Shown here in pieces: positions 1 through 6,145 of a stretch of DNA of 7,540 bases. Below the pieces are notes generated by a model. That model did not search any database, was not told the origin of the DNA, and worked only from the letters and a program-made list of their open reading frames with translations. The stretch covers positions 1-7,540 of the forward strand of contig JAADHX010000501.1 of the NCBI GenBank assembly GCA_013151655.1, read 5' to 3'. Each line of letters starts with the position of its first letter. Positions within the stretch are counted from its first letter, which is position 1. Both the position numbers and the translations under genes were made by a program. The stretch comes from Actinomycetota bacterium. GTDB taxonomy: Bacteria > Actinomycetota > Acidimicrobiia > Acidimicrobiales > Poriferisodalaceae.

Positions 1-636
1 GATGGCGGCGACTAGTGCTGGCACCGCAATCCAAATGAGTCTGCGGATGGCATCGAGGCTGTCGGTGACGGCCTTGAGCGGGCTGGAGACGCCGACCTCG
101 ACGGTGGCACCGTCGCTGAAGGCCAAGGTTTGGGCGACGGCCACTAAGTCATCGCCCAAATCGACTGGGTGCGGCTCCCCGACGGGTTCTGGACCGATGG
201 CGAACGACACCACCGAGCCACTGGGATCGAGCAGTTCGCCGGTGTCGGGATCGAGCTGGATGCTGAAGAACCCGTCTTCTTCGATCGAACCGTCGGTCAA
301 TTCGTCGTGCGGTGGTTCGAATAACTCGGCGAATTCGCTGTCGAGTCTCGTCGCTATGCTCTCAAAGTAGGCTTCTTCGGATATCTCGTTGCCGTCAATG
401 TCACGGTAGAAGAATCGAGTGGTGTCGGCGGCATCGACGACTCCGACGCCCGCTGTGCCGCCGTAGATTGATTCTAGGTAAGTTCCGAGAACGGTTTCAG
501 CGTTGTTGCGCGTGTTGTCGACCAGATCGTCCTCGACCGCCTTGAGAACGACGACCGAAGCGATCGACATGGCGAGCGCGAACACCGCTGTGACAAACAA
601 GGTGAGCCGGGCCCGCAGGCCGAGTTGGGAGGTCAT
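1..636 (-). CDS. Sensor histidine kinase, N-terminal part (cut by window edge)
   Basis: Reading the minus strand from the ATG at 634-636 gives 212 uninterrupted codons that run off the left edge. The protein starts MTSQLGLRARLTLFVTAVFA. A basic N-terminus is followed by a first membrane helix (about residues 11-31), then an extracytoplasmic domain of about 168 residues (32-199), then IRRLIWIAVPALVAAI, which begins a second membrane helix at about residue 200. This is the usual start of a class I sensor kinase; HAMP, DHp and ATPase domains would lie beyond the window and are not seen. The start overlaps the response-regulator stop by 4 nt (ATGA, 633-636), so the two are co-transcribed and probably translationally coupled. 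The sensor domain is very acidic, by hand count about 37 Asp/Glu against 8 Lys/Arg, and resembles no domain I can name. The kinase call rests on topology and on pairing with the regulator, not on catalytic motifs. Confidence 0.85.
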   Translation of the reverse strand, partial: MTSQLGLRARLTLFVTAVFALAMSIASVVVLKAVEDDLVDNTRNNAETVLGTYLESIYGGTAGVGVVDAADTTRFFYRDIDGNEISEEAYFESIATRLDSEFAELFEPPHDELTDGSIEEDGFFSIQLDPDTGELLDPSGSVVSFAIGPEPVGEPHPVDLGDDLVAVAQTLAFSDGATVEVGVSSPLKAVTDSLDAIRRLIWIAVPALVAAI

Positions 637-1313
637 GGGCCGGCATCGATTCGATATCCGATTCCGCGAACAGTCTCGATCAGCTCGGAGCCGTCCTCAG
701 GGCCACGTAGTTTCTTGCGGAGGTAACCGACATAAACGTCGACCACGTTCGAGCCCCCGTCGCGGTCGGCGCCCCAAACGTGATCGAGAAGCTCGTTCCG
801 GGTGAGGGGTTCGCCCGGTCTTCTGGCTAGCGTTTCGAGGAGCGCGTACTCGCGGGGTGTCAACTCGACGAGCCGCCCGTCGAGACGACAGCGGTGCATC
901 CTGGTGTCGAGGGTGAGAGGGCCGACGGTGACAATCGCGTCTCCGGCAGTTGGATTGGCCCGTCTTGTTAGTGCGTGGACCCTGGCCACCAGCACGACGA
1001 AGCTGAACGGCTTGGTCAGGTAGTCGTCGGCGCCAAGGTCGAGCCCTTCGGCAATGTCGTACTCGCCGTCCTTCGCGGTCAACATCAGAATCGGCGTGTC
1101 GTTGTCCTCGGCGCGCAGCGTGCGGCACAACTCGTAGCCATTTACGCCTGGCAACATGATGTCCAACACGATGATGTCGTAGGGAAACTCGCGGGCGCGC
1201 CACAGGCCGTCGACGCCGTCGATAGAAACATCGACGGCGAATCCCTCAGCTATGAGGCCACGGGACACGGCATCGGCCATCGCTTCGTTGTCTTCGACAA
1301 CCAGGACTCGCAT
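633..1313 (-). CDS. OmpR/PhoB-family response regulator
   Basis: This 226-residue DNA-binding response regulator has the normal family length. The receiver domain (residues 1-115) shows the acidic pair E7/D8, phospho-acceptor D51 in VLDIMLPG, the switch residue T79 in MLTA, and K101 in the LTKPF motif. The winged-helix effector domain (about 128-224) carries the family hallmarks ELTPREYALLETLARRPGEP, the recognition-helix region around NVVDVYVGYLRKKL, and the C-terminal hairpin TVRGIGYRI. It would be phosphorylated by the kinase encoded immediately downstream, with which it overlaps by 4 nt. The start ATG (1311-1313) gives the canonical MRVLVVED N-terminus. There is no Shine-Dalgarno sequence before it, and a -10-like AATACT ends 6 nt upstream, so the transcript may be leaderless. 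It is divergent from the lipoprotein/ABC operon, its probable target. Family is certain; the specific regulon is inferred. Confidence 0.96.
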   Translation of the reverse strand: MRVLVVEDNEAMADAVSRGLIAEGFAVDVSIDGVDGLWRAREFPYDIIVLDIMLPGVNGYELCRTLRAEDNDTPILMLTAKDGEYDIAEGLDLGADDYLTKPFSFVVLVARVHALTRRANPTAGDAIVTVGPLTLDTRMHRCRLDGRLVELTPREYALLETLARRPGEPLTRNELLDHVWGADRDGGSNVVDVYVGYLRKKLRGPEDGSELIETVRGIGYRIDAGP

Positions 1314-1319
1314 CTGTCA

Positions 1320-1325
1320 AGTATT
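1320..1325 (-). promoter_or_regulatory. Possible -10 element of the regulator/kinase operon (leaderless)
   Basis: The minus strand reads AATACT, matching TATAAT at 4 of 6 positions, and it ends 6 nt before the regulator ATG. Transcription would therefore start at or next to the start codon. This agrees with the lack of any ribosome binding site there. Leaderless messages are common in Actinomycetota. The -35 region would fall on the two repeat boxes at 1336-1354, as expected for a PhoB-like activator. This is a sequence-based guess. Confidence 0.35.
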
Positions 1326-1335
1326 GCTGACCGTC

Positions 1336-1354
1336 GATGAAAGATTGATGAGAA
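1336..1354 (-). promoter_or_regulatory. Paired direct-repeat boxes upstream of the regulator (candidate autoregulatory operator)
   Basis: On the minus strand, TTCTCATC (1354-1347) is followed by CTTTCATC (1343-1336), an 11-bp step. Tandem direct repeats about one helical turn apart are the usual binding site of OmpR/PhoB-family dimers. The pair is centred about 32 bp upstream of the regulator start codon, over the expected -35 region, so activation of its own operon is plausible. The same box occurs in opposite orientation at 1383-1400, facing the other operon. Confidence 0.5.
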
Positions 1355-1382
1355 GCCCGATCGGCCGGTGAACATGAGGACG

Positions 1383-1400
1383 TTCTTATCTGTTCTCATC
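1383..1400 (+). promoter_or_regulatory. Paired direct-repeat boxes upstream of the lipoprotein/ABC operon (candidate response-regulator operator)
   Basis: TTCTTATC (1383-1390) and TTCTCATC (1393-1400) are direct repeats with a 10-bp step. Weaker copies may continue the phase at 1402-1409 and 1412-1419. A -10-like CATCAT (4 of 6 matches) lies at 1422-1427, which would put the boxes over the -35 region, the standard place for a PhoB-type activator. Together with the mirrored pair at 1336-1354 this suggests that one regulator switches on both divergent transcripts. Binding is inferred from the repeat geometry only. Confidence 0.5.
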
Positions 1401-1447
1401 GAGCTCTCACTGCTTCTTGACCATCATCGGAGACATCAGATGTCTTG

Positions 1448-1453
1448 AAGGAG
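1448..1453 (+). promoter_or_regulatory. Ribosome binding site of the lipoprotein gene
   Basis: AAGGAG lies 7 nt before the ATG at 1461. This strong Shine-Dalgarno sequence selects that ATG rather than the in-frame ATG at 1491. Confidence 0.8.
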
Positions 1454-1460
1454 ATCGGTT

Positions 1461-2153
1461 ATGTCACATCCAGGCCCACGTACTCGAACCATGGTGGCGT
1501 TGTTTACTGCAATAGCGCTGCTTGCGGCTGCTTGCGGTAGCGGCAGCGGTGATGAGGGAGGCGTCGCTTCGATTAGCGAAGGAACCGCCAGCGGCGGCGA
1601 TGAATCGTCGTCTCCGGAGAGCCAAAGTACCGCTGAGGCACCTACCAACCCCGAGGACGCCTTCACGCTTTACGACGCGTGCATGGCCGATGCCGGGTTC
1701 GAGTTTCAGACCGTCGATCTTGGCGAAGGAACCGACGGTGCCATAGCTCTGGAGCCGTTTGGCGCAACCGAAGCCGATCCCCAAGCCGGCGGGTCGGGTG
1801 CTGACGGCGGCGAAGGGTTCGATGAGGCCAACGCGGCTTGCGAGGTGCATCTGTCGAACGTCGATTCCGCCTTCGACCTTTCCCCCGAACAGGAAACCGC
1901 GCTTGCCGACGCCGACCTGAAGTGGAGGGAGTGCATGAGCGATAGCGGTGTTGACCTTCCTGATCCCGAGCCTGCCGGCGGCATTGCAGTCGAGGCCGGC
2001 GACGCTGGCGAAGCCGGTGGGGGCGACCCGCAGGGTCCTGGCGAAATTGGCGGTGAGGACTTCGACTTCGACGCCTTCACCGAGGCCGCCGAGGCGTGCG
2101 AGTCCGTCTTCGCCGAGATAGACAGCTTCTTCGAAGAGGGGACGGACCAGTGA
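1461..2153 (+). CDS. Acidic lipoprotein with two cysteine modules, first gene of the ABC operon
   Basis: The 230-residue product starts with a type II signal peptide. A basic n-region (PGPRTRT), a hydrophobic core and a lipobox LAAAC end at C25, the predicted lipidated cysteine, followed by a Gly/Ser-rich tether. The mature part is strongly acidic. It contains two similar modules. Module 1 is YDACMADAGFEF (C74) with a partner at C127 in DEANAACEVHL. Module 2 is WRECMSDSGVDLPDPEP (C158) with a partner at C213 in TEAAEACESVF. Cys-Cys distances are 53 and 55 residues, so each module probably forms one disulfide on the outer face of the membrane. Proteins with a CMxxxGVDxPDP motif are, to my knowledge, often found beside fusion protein/ABC transporter genes in Actinobacteria, without assigned function. 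The stop overlaps the next start by 4 nt (GTGA). The role as a substrate-binding or accessory subunit of the transporter is inferred. Confidence 0.88.
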   Translation: MSHPGPRTRTMVALFTAIALLAAACGSGSGDEGGVASISEGTASGGDESSSPESQSTAEAPTNPEDAFTLYDACMADAGFEFQTVDLGEGTDGAIALEPFGATEADPQAGGSGADGGEGFDEANAACEVHLSNVDSAFDLSPEQETALADADLKWRECMSDSGVDLPDPEPAGGIAVEAGDAGEAGGGDPQGPGEIGGEDFDFDAFTEAAEACESVFAEIDSFFEEGTDQ

Positions 2154-3226
2154 AGCGCCGAACCCTCTTTACGTCGGCTGCCGCCATCGCTGTCCTTGCG
2201 GGCGCGGCGATAACGACGAGTGCCACCGACGTTCTGTCGTCGAGCGCCCAGCCCGAGCCCGAACCGGCTCTGGTTGTCGCGGCTGGCGACACAGCAGCGG
2301 TTCGGCGAGGCGACCTGAGCAGCGAACGCGAGTTCAGGGCCACCGTCAGTTTCGGCGACAGCTGGACCATTACCACAGCTGCGACCGGCACGATCACCCA
2401 GCAGAACCCGGTGGGTACGACCGTCGATTTCGGCGAGAGCCTCGTGCGTGTCGACGACAAGCCGCTGTTCCTGGCGCGGGGAGCCATGCCGATGTTTCGC
2501 GAGCTCAGCAAGGTTGACACTTCGGCGAGAGACGCGAACGGCAAGCGACCGAAGCTCTTGACCGGCCCCGACGTCAGCCAACTTCAGCGGTTTCTTCTCG
2601 AAGGTGGTTTTCATGCCGGCGAGCGGCTCGAGGTCGACGGAACCTTCGGGGCCGTCACCGAAGTCGCCGTCGAGGCCTGGCAGGAATCGGTCGGGCTGGC
2701 CGTGACGGGTCGGGTCGACAACGCGCAACTGGTGTTCGCGTCCGAGCCGGTCCGCATTGCTGCGGAGTCTCGTGTCGGCGCAGCTTTCGACTCCATCGTG
2801 GTTACTAGCGCCGATCCGGCAGTCCTGATCGACACATCCAACCGTGATCGGGCAGCACTGCCCATCGGCGGCGAAGTCATGGTGGCTCTGCCCGAGGGCA
2901 CGCCACTCTCTGGCACTGTCAGCAGTCAAGAACAGACCACAGCGTCCGATGGCACGACCGTGTGGCGGACAACGGTGGCAGTCGATGGCGAACTTCCCGG
3001 GAGCGCAGGCGTCGCGACCGTGAACGTCACAGACGTCGTGGCCAGCGACGTGCTCTTCGTCCCGGTAGGGGCTCTACTCGCTCTTGCCGAGGGAGGGTTT
3101 GCGGTAGAGGTCCCGAGTGGTGCCACAACAACACTTGTGAAAGTCGATGTCGGCGAAGTCCTTGAAGGCCAGGCCGAGATAGCCGGCGACGTCTCCGAGG
3201 GCGACGAGGTCGTGATCGCGACATGA
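2150..3226 (+). CDS. Membrane fusion (periplasmic-adaptor-like) protein with peptidoglycan-binding domain
   Basis: From the GTG at 2150 the product has 358 residues. This start overlaps the upstream TGA (2150-2153) and has a purine-rich AGAGGGG about 8 nt before it; an upstream in-frame GTG at 2096 would add 18 arginine-rich residues and lies deep in the preceding gene. KRRTLFTSAAAIAVLAGAAI (about 2-21) is an N-terminal membrane anchor. It is followed by a lipoyl/barrel-like segment (about 50-115) with VDDKPLFLARGAMPMFREL. A PG_binding_1-type domain follows (about 139-196), with GPDVSQLQRFLLEGGF, VDGTFGAVTEVAVEAWQ and GRVD. A MacA/HlyD-like beta-barrel region (about 200-320) comes next, and the C-terminal domain ends in AGDVSEGDEVVIAT, the usual MacA/RND adaptor closing motif. 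It would link the ABC permease to the cell wall. The next start overlaps its stop (ATGA, 3223-3226). Confidence 0.9.
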   Translation: MKRRTLFTSAAAIAVLAGAAITTSATDVLSSSAQPEPEPALVVAAGDTAAVRRGDLSSEREFRATVSFGDSWTITTAATGTITQQNPVGTTVDFGESLVRVDDKPLFLARGAMPMFRELSKVDTSARDANGKRPKLLTGPDVSQLQRFLLEGGFHAGERLEVDGTFGAVTEVAVEAWQESVGLAVTGRVDNAQLVFASEPVRIAAESRVGAAFDSIVVTSADPAVLIDTSNRDRAALPIGGEVMVALPEGTPLSGTVSSQEQTTASDGTTVWRTTVAVDGELPGSAGVATVNVTDVVASDVLFVPVGALLALAEGGFAVEVPSGATTTLVKVDVGEVLEGQAEIAGDVSEGDEVVIAT

Positions 3227-4008
3227 GGAGGCTAAGCAGACGCAACATGGCCAACGCCGAGGCACCCGCGACCGCTCCATCGAGAGCGGTGTTGGAGCTG
3301 ACCGGTGTGTCGAAGCACTACTCGGGTTCGCCACCGGTGCGGGCTCTCGATGATGTCACCTTGAGTGTCGATGCCGGCGAACTCGTCGCCATCGTCGGCG
3401 CGTCTGGCTCGGGAAAGAGCACCCTGCTGAACATTATCGGCACACTCGACCGGCCGACCGAAGGTCAGATCGCGATTGAGCAAACCGCGGTCGCGACCCT
3501 GTCAGACGCGGGTTTGGCCGGTCTGCGCTCCAGGCGCATCGGCTTCGTGTTCCAACAATTCCATCTGCTCGAAGCCGCCACCGCATTAGACAACGTCGCC
3601 ACCGGGCTCATCTACCAGGGCATCCGTCGAGGTCGCCGTCGGGCCATGGCCAAAGAAGCCCTCGACCGGGTGGGTCTCGGCCATCGCCTAGACCACAAAC
3701 CCCCGAAGTTGTCGGGCGGCGAACGCCAACGCGTTGCTATCGCCCGGGCGATTGTTGGCGATCCCGCCATCGTGTTGGCCGACGAACCCACTGGCAACCT
3801 CGACAGCCGTACGTCGGCCGACATTGTCGATCTACTCATCCGTCTCAACCGCGACGGTTCGACGATCATCATCATCACACACGACCAAGAGCTCGCGGCC
3901 AGCCTTCCGCGCCGGGTGACACTGAACGACGGTCGTGTAGTCGGAGACGACACTCACGGAGCGCATCTCCCATATCAAACACCGGAACCGACCGGAGCAG
4001 CACTATGA
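3223..4008 (+). CDS. ABC transporter ATP-binding protein, MacB/LolD/FtsE type
   Basis: This is the 261-residue nucleotide-binding subunit that drives the neighbouring FtsX-fold permease. All motifs are present: Walker A GASGSGKST (59-67), Q-loop at FQQ (110-112), signature LSGGERQR (163-170), Walker B IVLADE with catalytic E188, D-loop NLDS (192-195) and switch H220 in IITHD. The sequence ADEPTGNLDSRTS and the segment RRIGFVFQQFHLLEAATALDNV are typical of the MacB/LolD branch, which works by mechanotransmission rather than as an importer. The ATG at 3223 overlaps the previous stop (ATGA). A second in-frame ATG at 3247 has AGGAGG upstream, but the 15-nt gap is too long for an optimal site, so 3223 is preferred and 3247 remains possible. 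The C-terminal 20 residues are a poorly conserved extension. Its stop overlaps the permease start. Confidence 0.96.
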   Translation: MRRLSRRNMANAEAPATAPSRAVLELTGVSKHYSGSPPVRALDDVTLSVDAGELVAIVGASGSGKSTLLNIIGTLDRPTEGQIAIEQTAVATLSDAGLAGLRSRRIGFVFQQFHLLEAATALDNVATGLIYQGIRRGRRRAMAKEALDRVGLGHRLDHKPPKLSGGERQRVAIARAIVGDPAIVLADEPTGNLDSRTSADIVDLLIRLNRDGSTIIIITHDQELAASLPRRVTLNDGRVVGDDTHGAHLPYQTPEPTGAAL

Positions 4009-5366
4009 CCATCACTCCTCTCGCCCCCAAGTGGCGATCCAAACTGTTGGCGGCCGACGCCCTTGCCACAGGCACTCAGGGGTTGCGCGGCCGCAAGGGC
4101 CGCACGTTCATGACCGCCATCGGCATCGCTATCGGCATTGCTTCGATGGTGGCGGTGATCGGCATTTCGAGCTCGAGTAAAGCCGACCTGATCGCCGAAA
4201 TCGACAAGCTCGGCACGAACCTGCTCCAAATCCAACCAGGCAACGACCTCGCAGGCAACACCGCAAAATTGCCAGTGGAGGCTCCCGCCATGGTCCGCCG
4301 AATCGGACCTGTGGAACAAGCCTCGTCCGTGTCGAGATTGAACGCAGGCGTCCAACGCAATCAGTACACCGACGACAGCAACGGCCTCGATGTTTACGCT
4401 ACCGAACCGCACCTCTTCGACACGCTCGACGGACAGCTCGACGAAGGCCGCTTCCTCGACGCTCAAACCGCCACCGTGCCTACCGTTGTGCTCGGGTCAG
4501 TCGCCGCGGAGCGGTTGGGAATCGACGCGCTTGTCGGGGGGCCGGTTGTGAGCATCGCCGGCCGCCGGTTCGCGGTCATCGGCATTCTCGAAGCGTTGCC
4601 CCTCAACCCCGACATAGACCGAGCGGTGCTTATCGGCAACACTGCCGCTGAGCGATACTTGGGTGCCGAGATCGTTCCGACGGCAATCTACCTGCGCACC
4701 AACCCTGAGCTCGTCGAAGATGTGCGTCGTATATTGGCCCGAACTGTCAAACCCGCTGACCCCAACGAGGTGATGGTGTCGCGACCATCTGACGCGCTCG
4801 AAGCCAGAGCCCAAGTCGACCAGAACCTTCAGAATCTGCTGCTGGGGCTCGGCGCGGTCGCCCTGTTGGTTGGCGGAGTCGGGATCGCGAACGTCATGAT
4901 CATCTCGGTTCTGGAACGCCGCGGCGAGATTGGCCTTCGCCGTGCCCTCGGCGCCAAAAGAACTCACATCGCCACCCAGTTCATCCTCGAATCTGCCAGT
5001 CTCGCCACGCTCGGCGGCGTCATCGGTACCGCCCTTGGAGCCACCGTCACCGTCGTCTACGCCCGACAACAGGACTGGCTCCAACCCGAGGACTTGCCGC
5101 CGGAATCGCCGCGGCGCTCGCACTCGGCGCCCTCGCCGGTCTCTATCCCGCCACCAGGGCCGCTCGCCTCGACCCTGCCGACGCAGTACGCCCGAGCTGA
5201 CGCAACGTGCCCGCGACGAACATGCCCGATGAGTCGGCGGCAAGACGGATTGCTGCCGAGGTGTTCGGGGAACGGCCGAGGTCGTGCGCACGGTTCACCA
5301 CTGGCTTGCGTCATTGGGTCTACGACGTTGTTTTGGATTCGGGCCGCAATGTCGTTGTACGCCTGA
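4005..5366 (+). CDS. MacB/FtsX-type ABC permease, C-terminus lost by frameshift
   Basis: This is the membrane subunit of the ABC system. The ATG overlaps the ATPase stop (ATGA, 4005-4008) with GGAG 7 nt upstream. It has a cytoplasmic N-terminus, a first membrane helix (about 35-55, MTAIGIAIGIASMVAVIGIS), a large extracytoplasmic MacB-type domain (about 56-265), a second helix (about 278-301), the coupling region ERRGEIGLRRALGAKR (304-319) that contacts the ATPase, and a third helix (about 327-352). After VVYARQQDW (W358, codon 5076-5078) the reading frame leaves the family. The remaining roughly 95 residues are Pro/Arg/Ser-rich, unlike any permease, and overlap the next gene by about 160 nt. 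The missing fourth helix and tail lie in the frame ending at 5200. As written, the product lacks the last helix and is probably inactive; a sequencing error is equally possible. Confidence 0.88.
   Translation: MTITPLAPKWRSKLLAADALATGTQGLRGRKGRTFMTAIGIAIGIASMVAVIGISSSSKADLIAEIDKLGTNLLQIQPGNDLAGNTAKLPVEAPAMVRRIGPVEQASSVSRLNAGVQRNQYTDDSNGLDVYATEPHLFDTLDGQLDEGRFLDAQTATVPTVVLGSVAAERLGIDALVGGPVVSIAGRRFAVIGILEALPLNPDIDRAVLIGNTAAERYLGAEIVPTAIYLRTNPELVEDVRRILARTVKPADPNEVMVSRPSDALEARAQVDQNLQNLLLGLGAVALLVGGVGIANVMIISVLERRGEIGLRRALGAKRTHIATQFILESASLATLGGVIGTALGATVTVVYARQQDWLQPEDLPPESPRRSHSAPSPVSIPPPGPLASTLPTQYARADATCPRRTCPMSRRQDGLLPRCSGNGRGRAHGSPLACVIGSTTLFWIRAAMSLYA
5078..5200 (+). pseudogene. Out-of-frame C-terminal segment of the ABC permease
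   Basis: This frame encodes GLAAGIAAALALGALAGLYP followed by ATRAARLDPADAVRPS and a TGA at 5198-5200. That is the fourth membrane helix and the conserved PAxRAARLDPxDAlR tail of the MacB/FtsX permease family. It is offset by one base from the main permease frame. One lost base (or 4, 7, 10 and so on) around 5080-5095 explains it; the CCC at 5085-5087 is a possible place for a single missing C. Comparison with the usual distance between the tryptophan and the last helix suggests about three residues may also be missing, so a short deletion near 10 nt is possible too. Confidence 0.85.
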
Positions 5367-6145
5367 GCCATCCTGATCACCGCGCTGAGCTTGCGGGCGG
5401 GGTGTTCTGGCACGCTCAACTTAGCGAAGTCGGTGTGCCTGTGGCCTCGGTGCTCTCGTCAGACGTCGACGCTGCGCAGCCGTACATGATCCTAGAACGG
5501 CTTCCCGGCGAGGACCTTGGAATAGTGTTCGACCAACTGACAGACGTGCAGCTTCGTCGGCTCGCTTCGGCGGTCGTAGAGATGCAGGACTGTGCCAGTC
5601 GGCTGCCACGAGCGGGCGGGTTCGGTTACGCCCTGGACTACGACACTCGGCTTCGCCCGTCGTGGCGCGCGGTACTCGATGCCTCGATCGACCGCTCAGC
5701 CCGATGGTTTCGCGATGTCGGAGCGGTAGACCCGACGTGGGTGCGAAGAGTTCGCGAACGGCTCGAGAGCACCGCAGCGTCGTTGGATGACGTGGAGCCT
5801 GTGGCCTTTCTGCACGACGCGACGACCAAGAATGTCATCGTCTCCAAGGGTGTGCTGTCCGGACTTGTCGATGTCGACGAGATGGCGTTCGGAGACCCGC
5901 TTTGGGCGACCGCGTTGACCAAGATGTCGCTGCTCAGCGCCCGGAGATCAACCTTCTACGCCGACATCCAGGCTCCAATCATGGAGAACCGAGAAGGTCG
6001 AGCCGGTCGTCTTAACCTCTACACGGCCATTCACTGCTTGAGCTTTCTCGCCGAACTGGGTCAGCAGTTCAACCAGCCGACGGCCGCGGCGATCAATGTG
6101 ACCCACCGGCAACATCTCGAAGCGGTGTTGGCCTCGTTGCTGTAG
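5207..6145 (+). CDS. APH/choline-kinase-fold phosphotransferase
   Basis: The 312-residue product has the aminoglycoside phosphotransferase fold, which transfers phosphate from a nucleotide to a small-molecule hydroxyl in the cytoplasm. It shows a nucleotide loop FTTGLRHWVYDV (30-41), VVVRLSHP (49-56) with Arg where many kinases have Lys, the hinge YMILERLPGEDLG (93-105), the catalytic loop FLHDATTKNVIV (201-212) with D204 and N209, and the metal-binding VDVDEMAFGDP (221-231) with D222 and D224. The usual HGD triad reads HD here, without the glycine. The GTG at 5207 is 6 nt after the restored permease stop; an ATG at 5222 is an alternative and neither has a clear ribosome site. Spacing and strand make it the last gene of the ABC operon. 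Substrate is unknown: drug, amino-sugar or other metabolite. The family call is firm, the resistance role is only a possibility. Confidence 0.88.
   Translation: MPATNMPDESAARRIAAEVFGERPRSCARFTTGLRHWVYDVVLDSGRNVVVRLSHPDHRAELAGGVFWHAQLSEVGVPVASVLSSDVDAAQPYMILERLPGEDLGIVFDQLTDVQLRRLASAVVEMQDCASRLPRAGGFGYALDYDTRLRPSWRAVLDASIDRSARWFRDVGAVDPTWVRRVRERLESTAASLDDVEPVAFLHDATTKNVIVSKGVLSGLVDVDEMAFGDPLWATALTKMSLLSARRSTFYADIQAPIMENREGRAGRLNLYTAIHCLSFLAELGQQFNQPTAAAINVTHRQHLEAVLASLL

Noticed and set aside
1706..2929. 407-codon open frame on the minus strand, antisense to the lipoprotein and fusion protein genes
   Set aside because: It shows no family motif and low-complexity composition. The plus-strand genes it covers have clear lipobox, peptidoglycan-binding and adaptor motifs, so it is a GC-rich shadow frame.
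5070..5105. Programmed -1 ribosomal frameshifting as the explanation for the permease frame change
   Set aside because: No X-XXY-YYZ slippery heptamer and no obvious stem-loop immediately downstream. The helix spacing also looks shorter than normal, which suits an indel or read error better.
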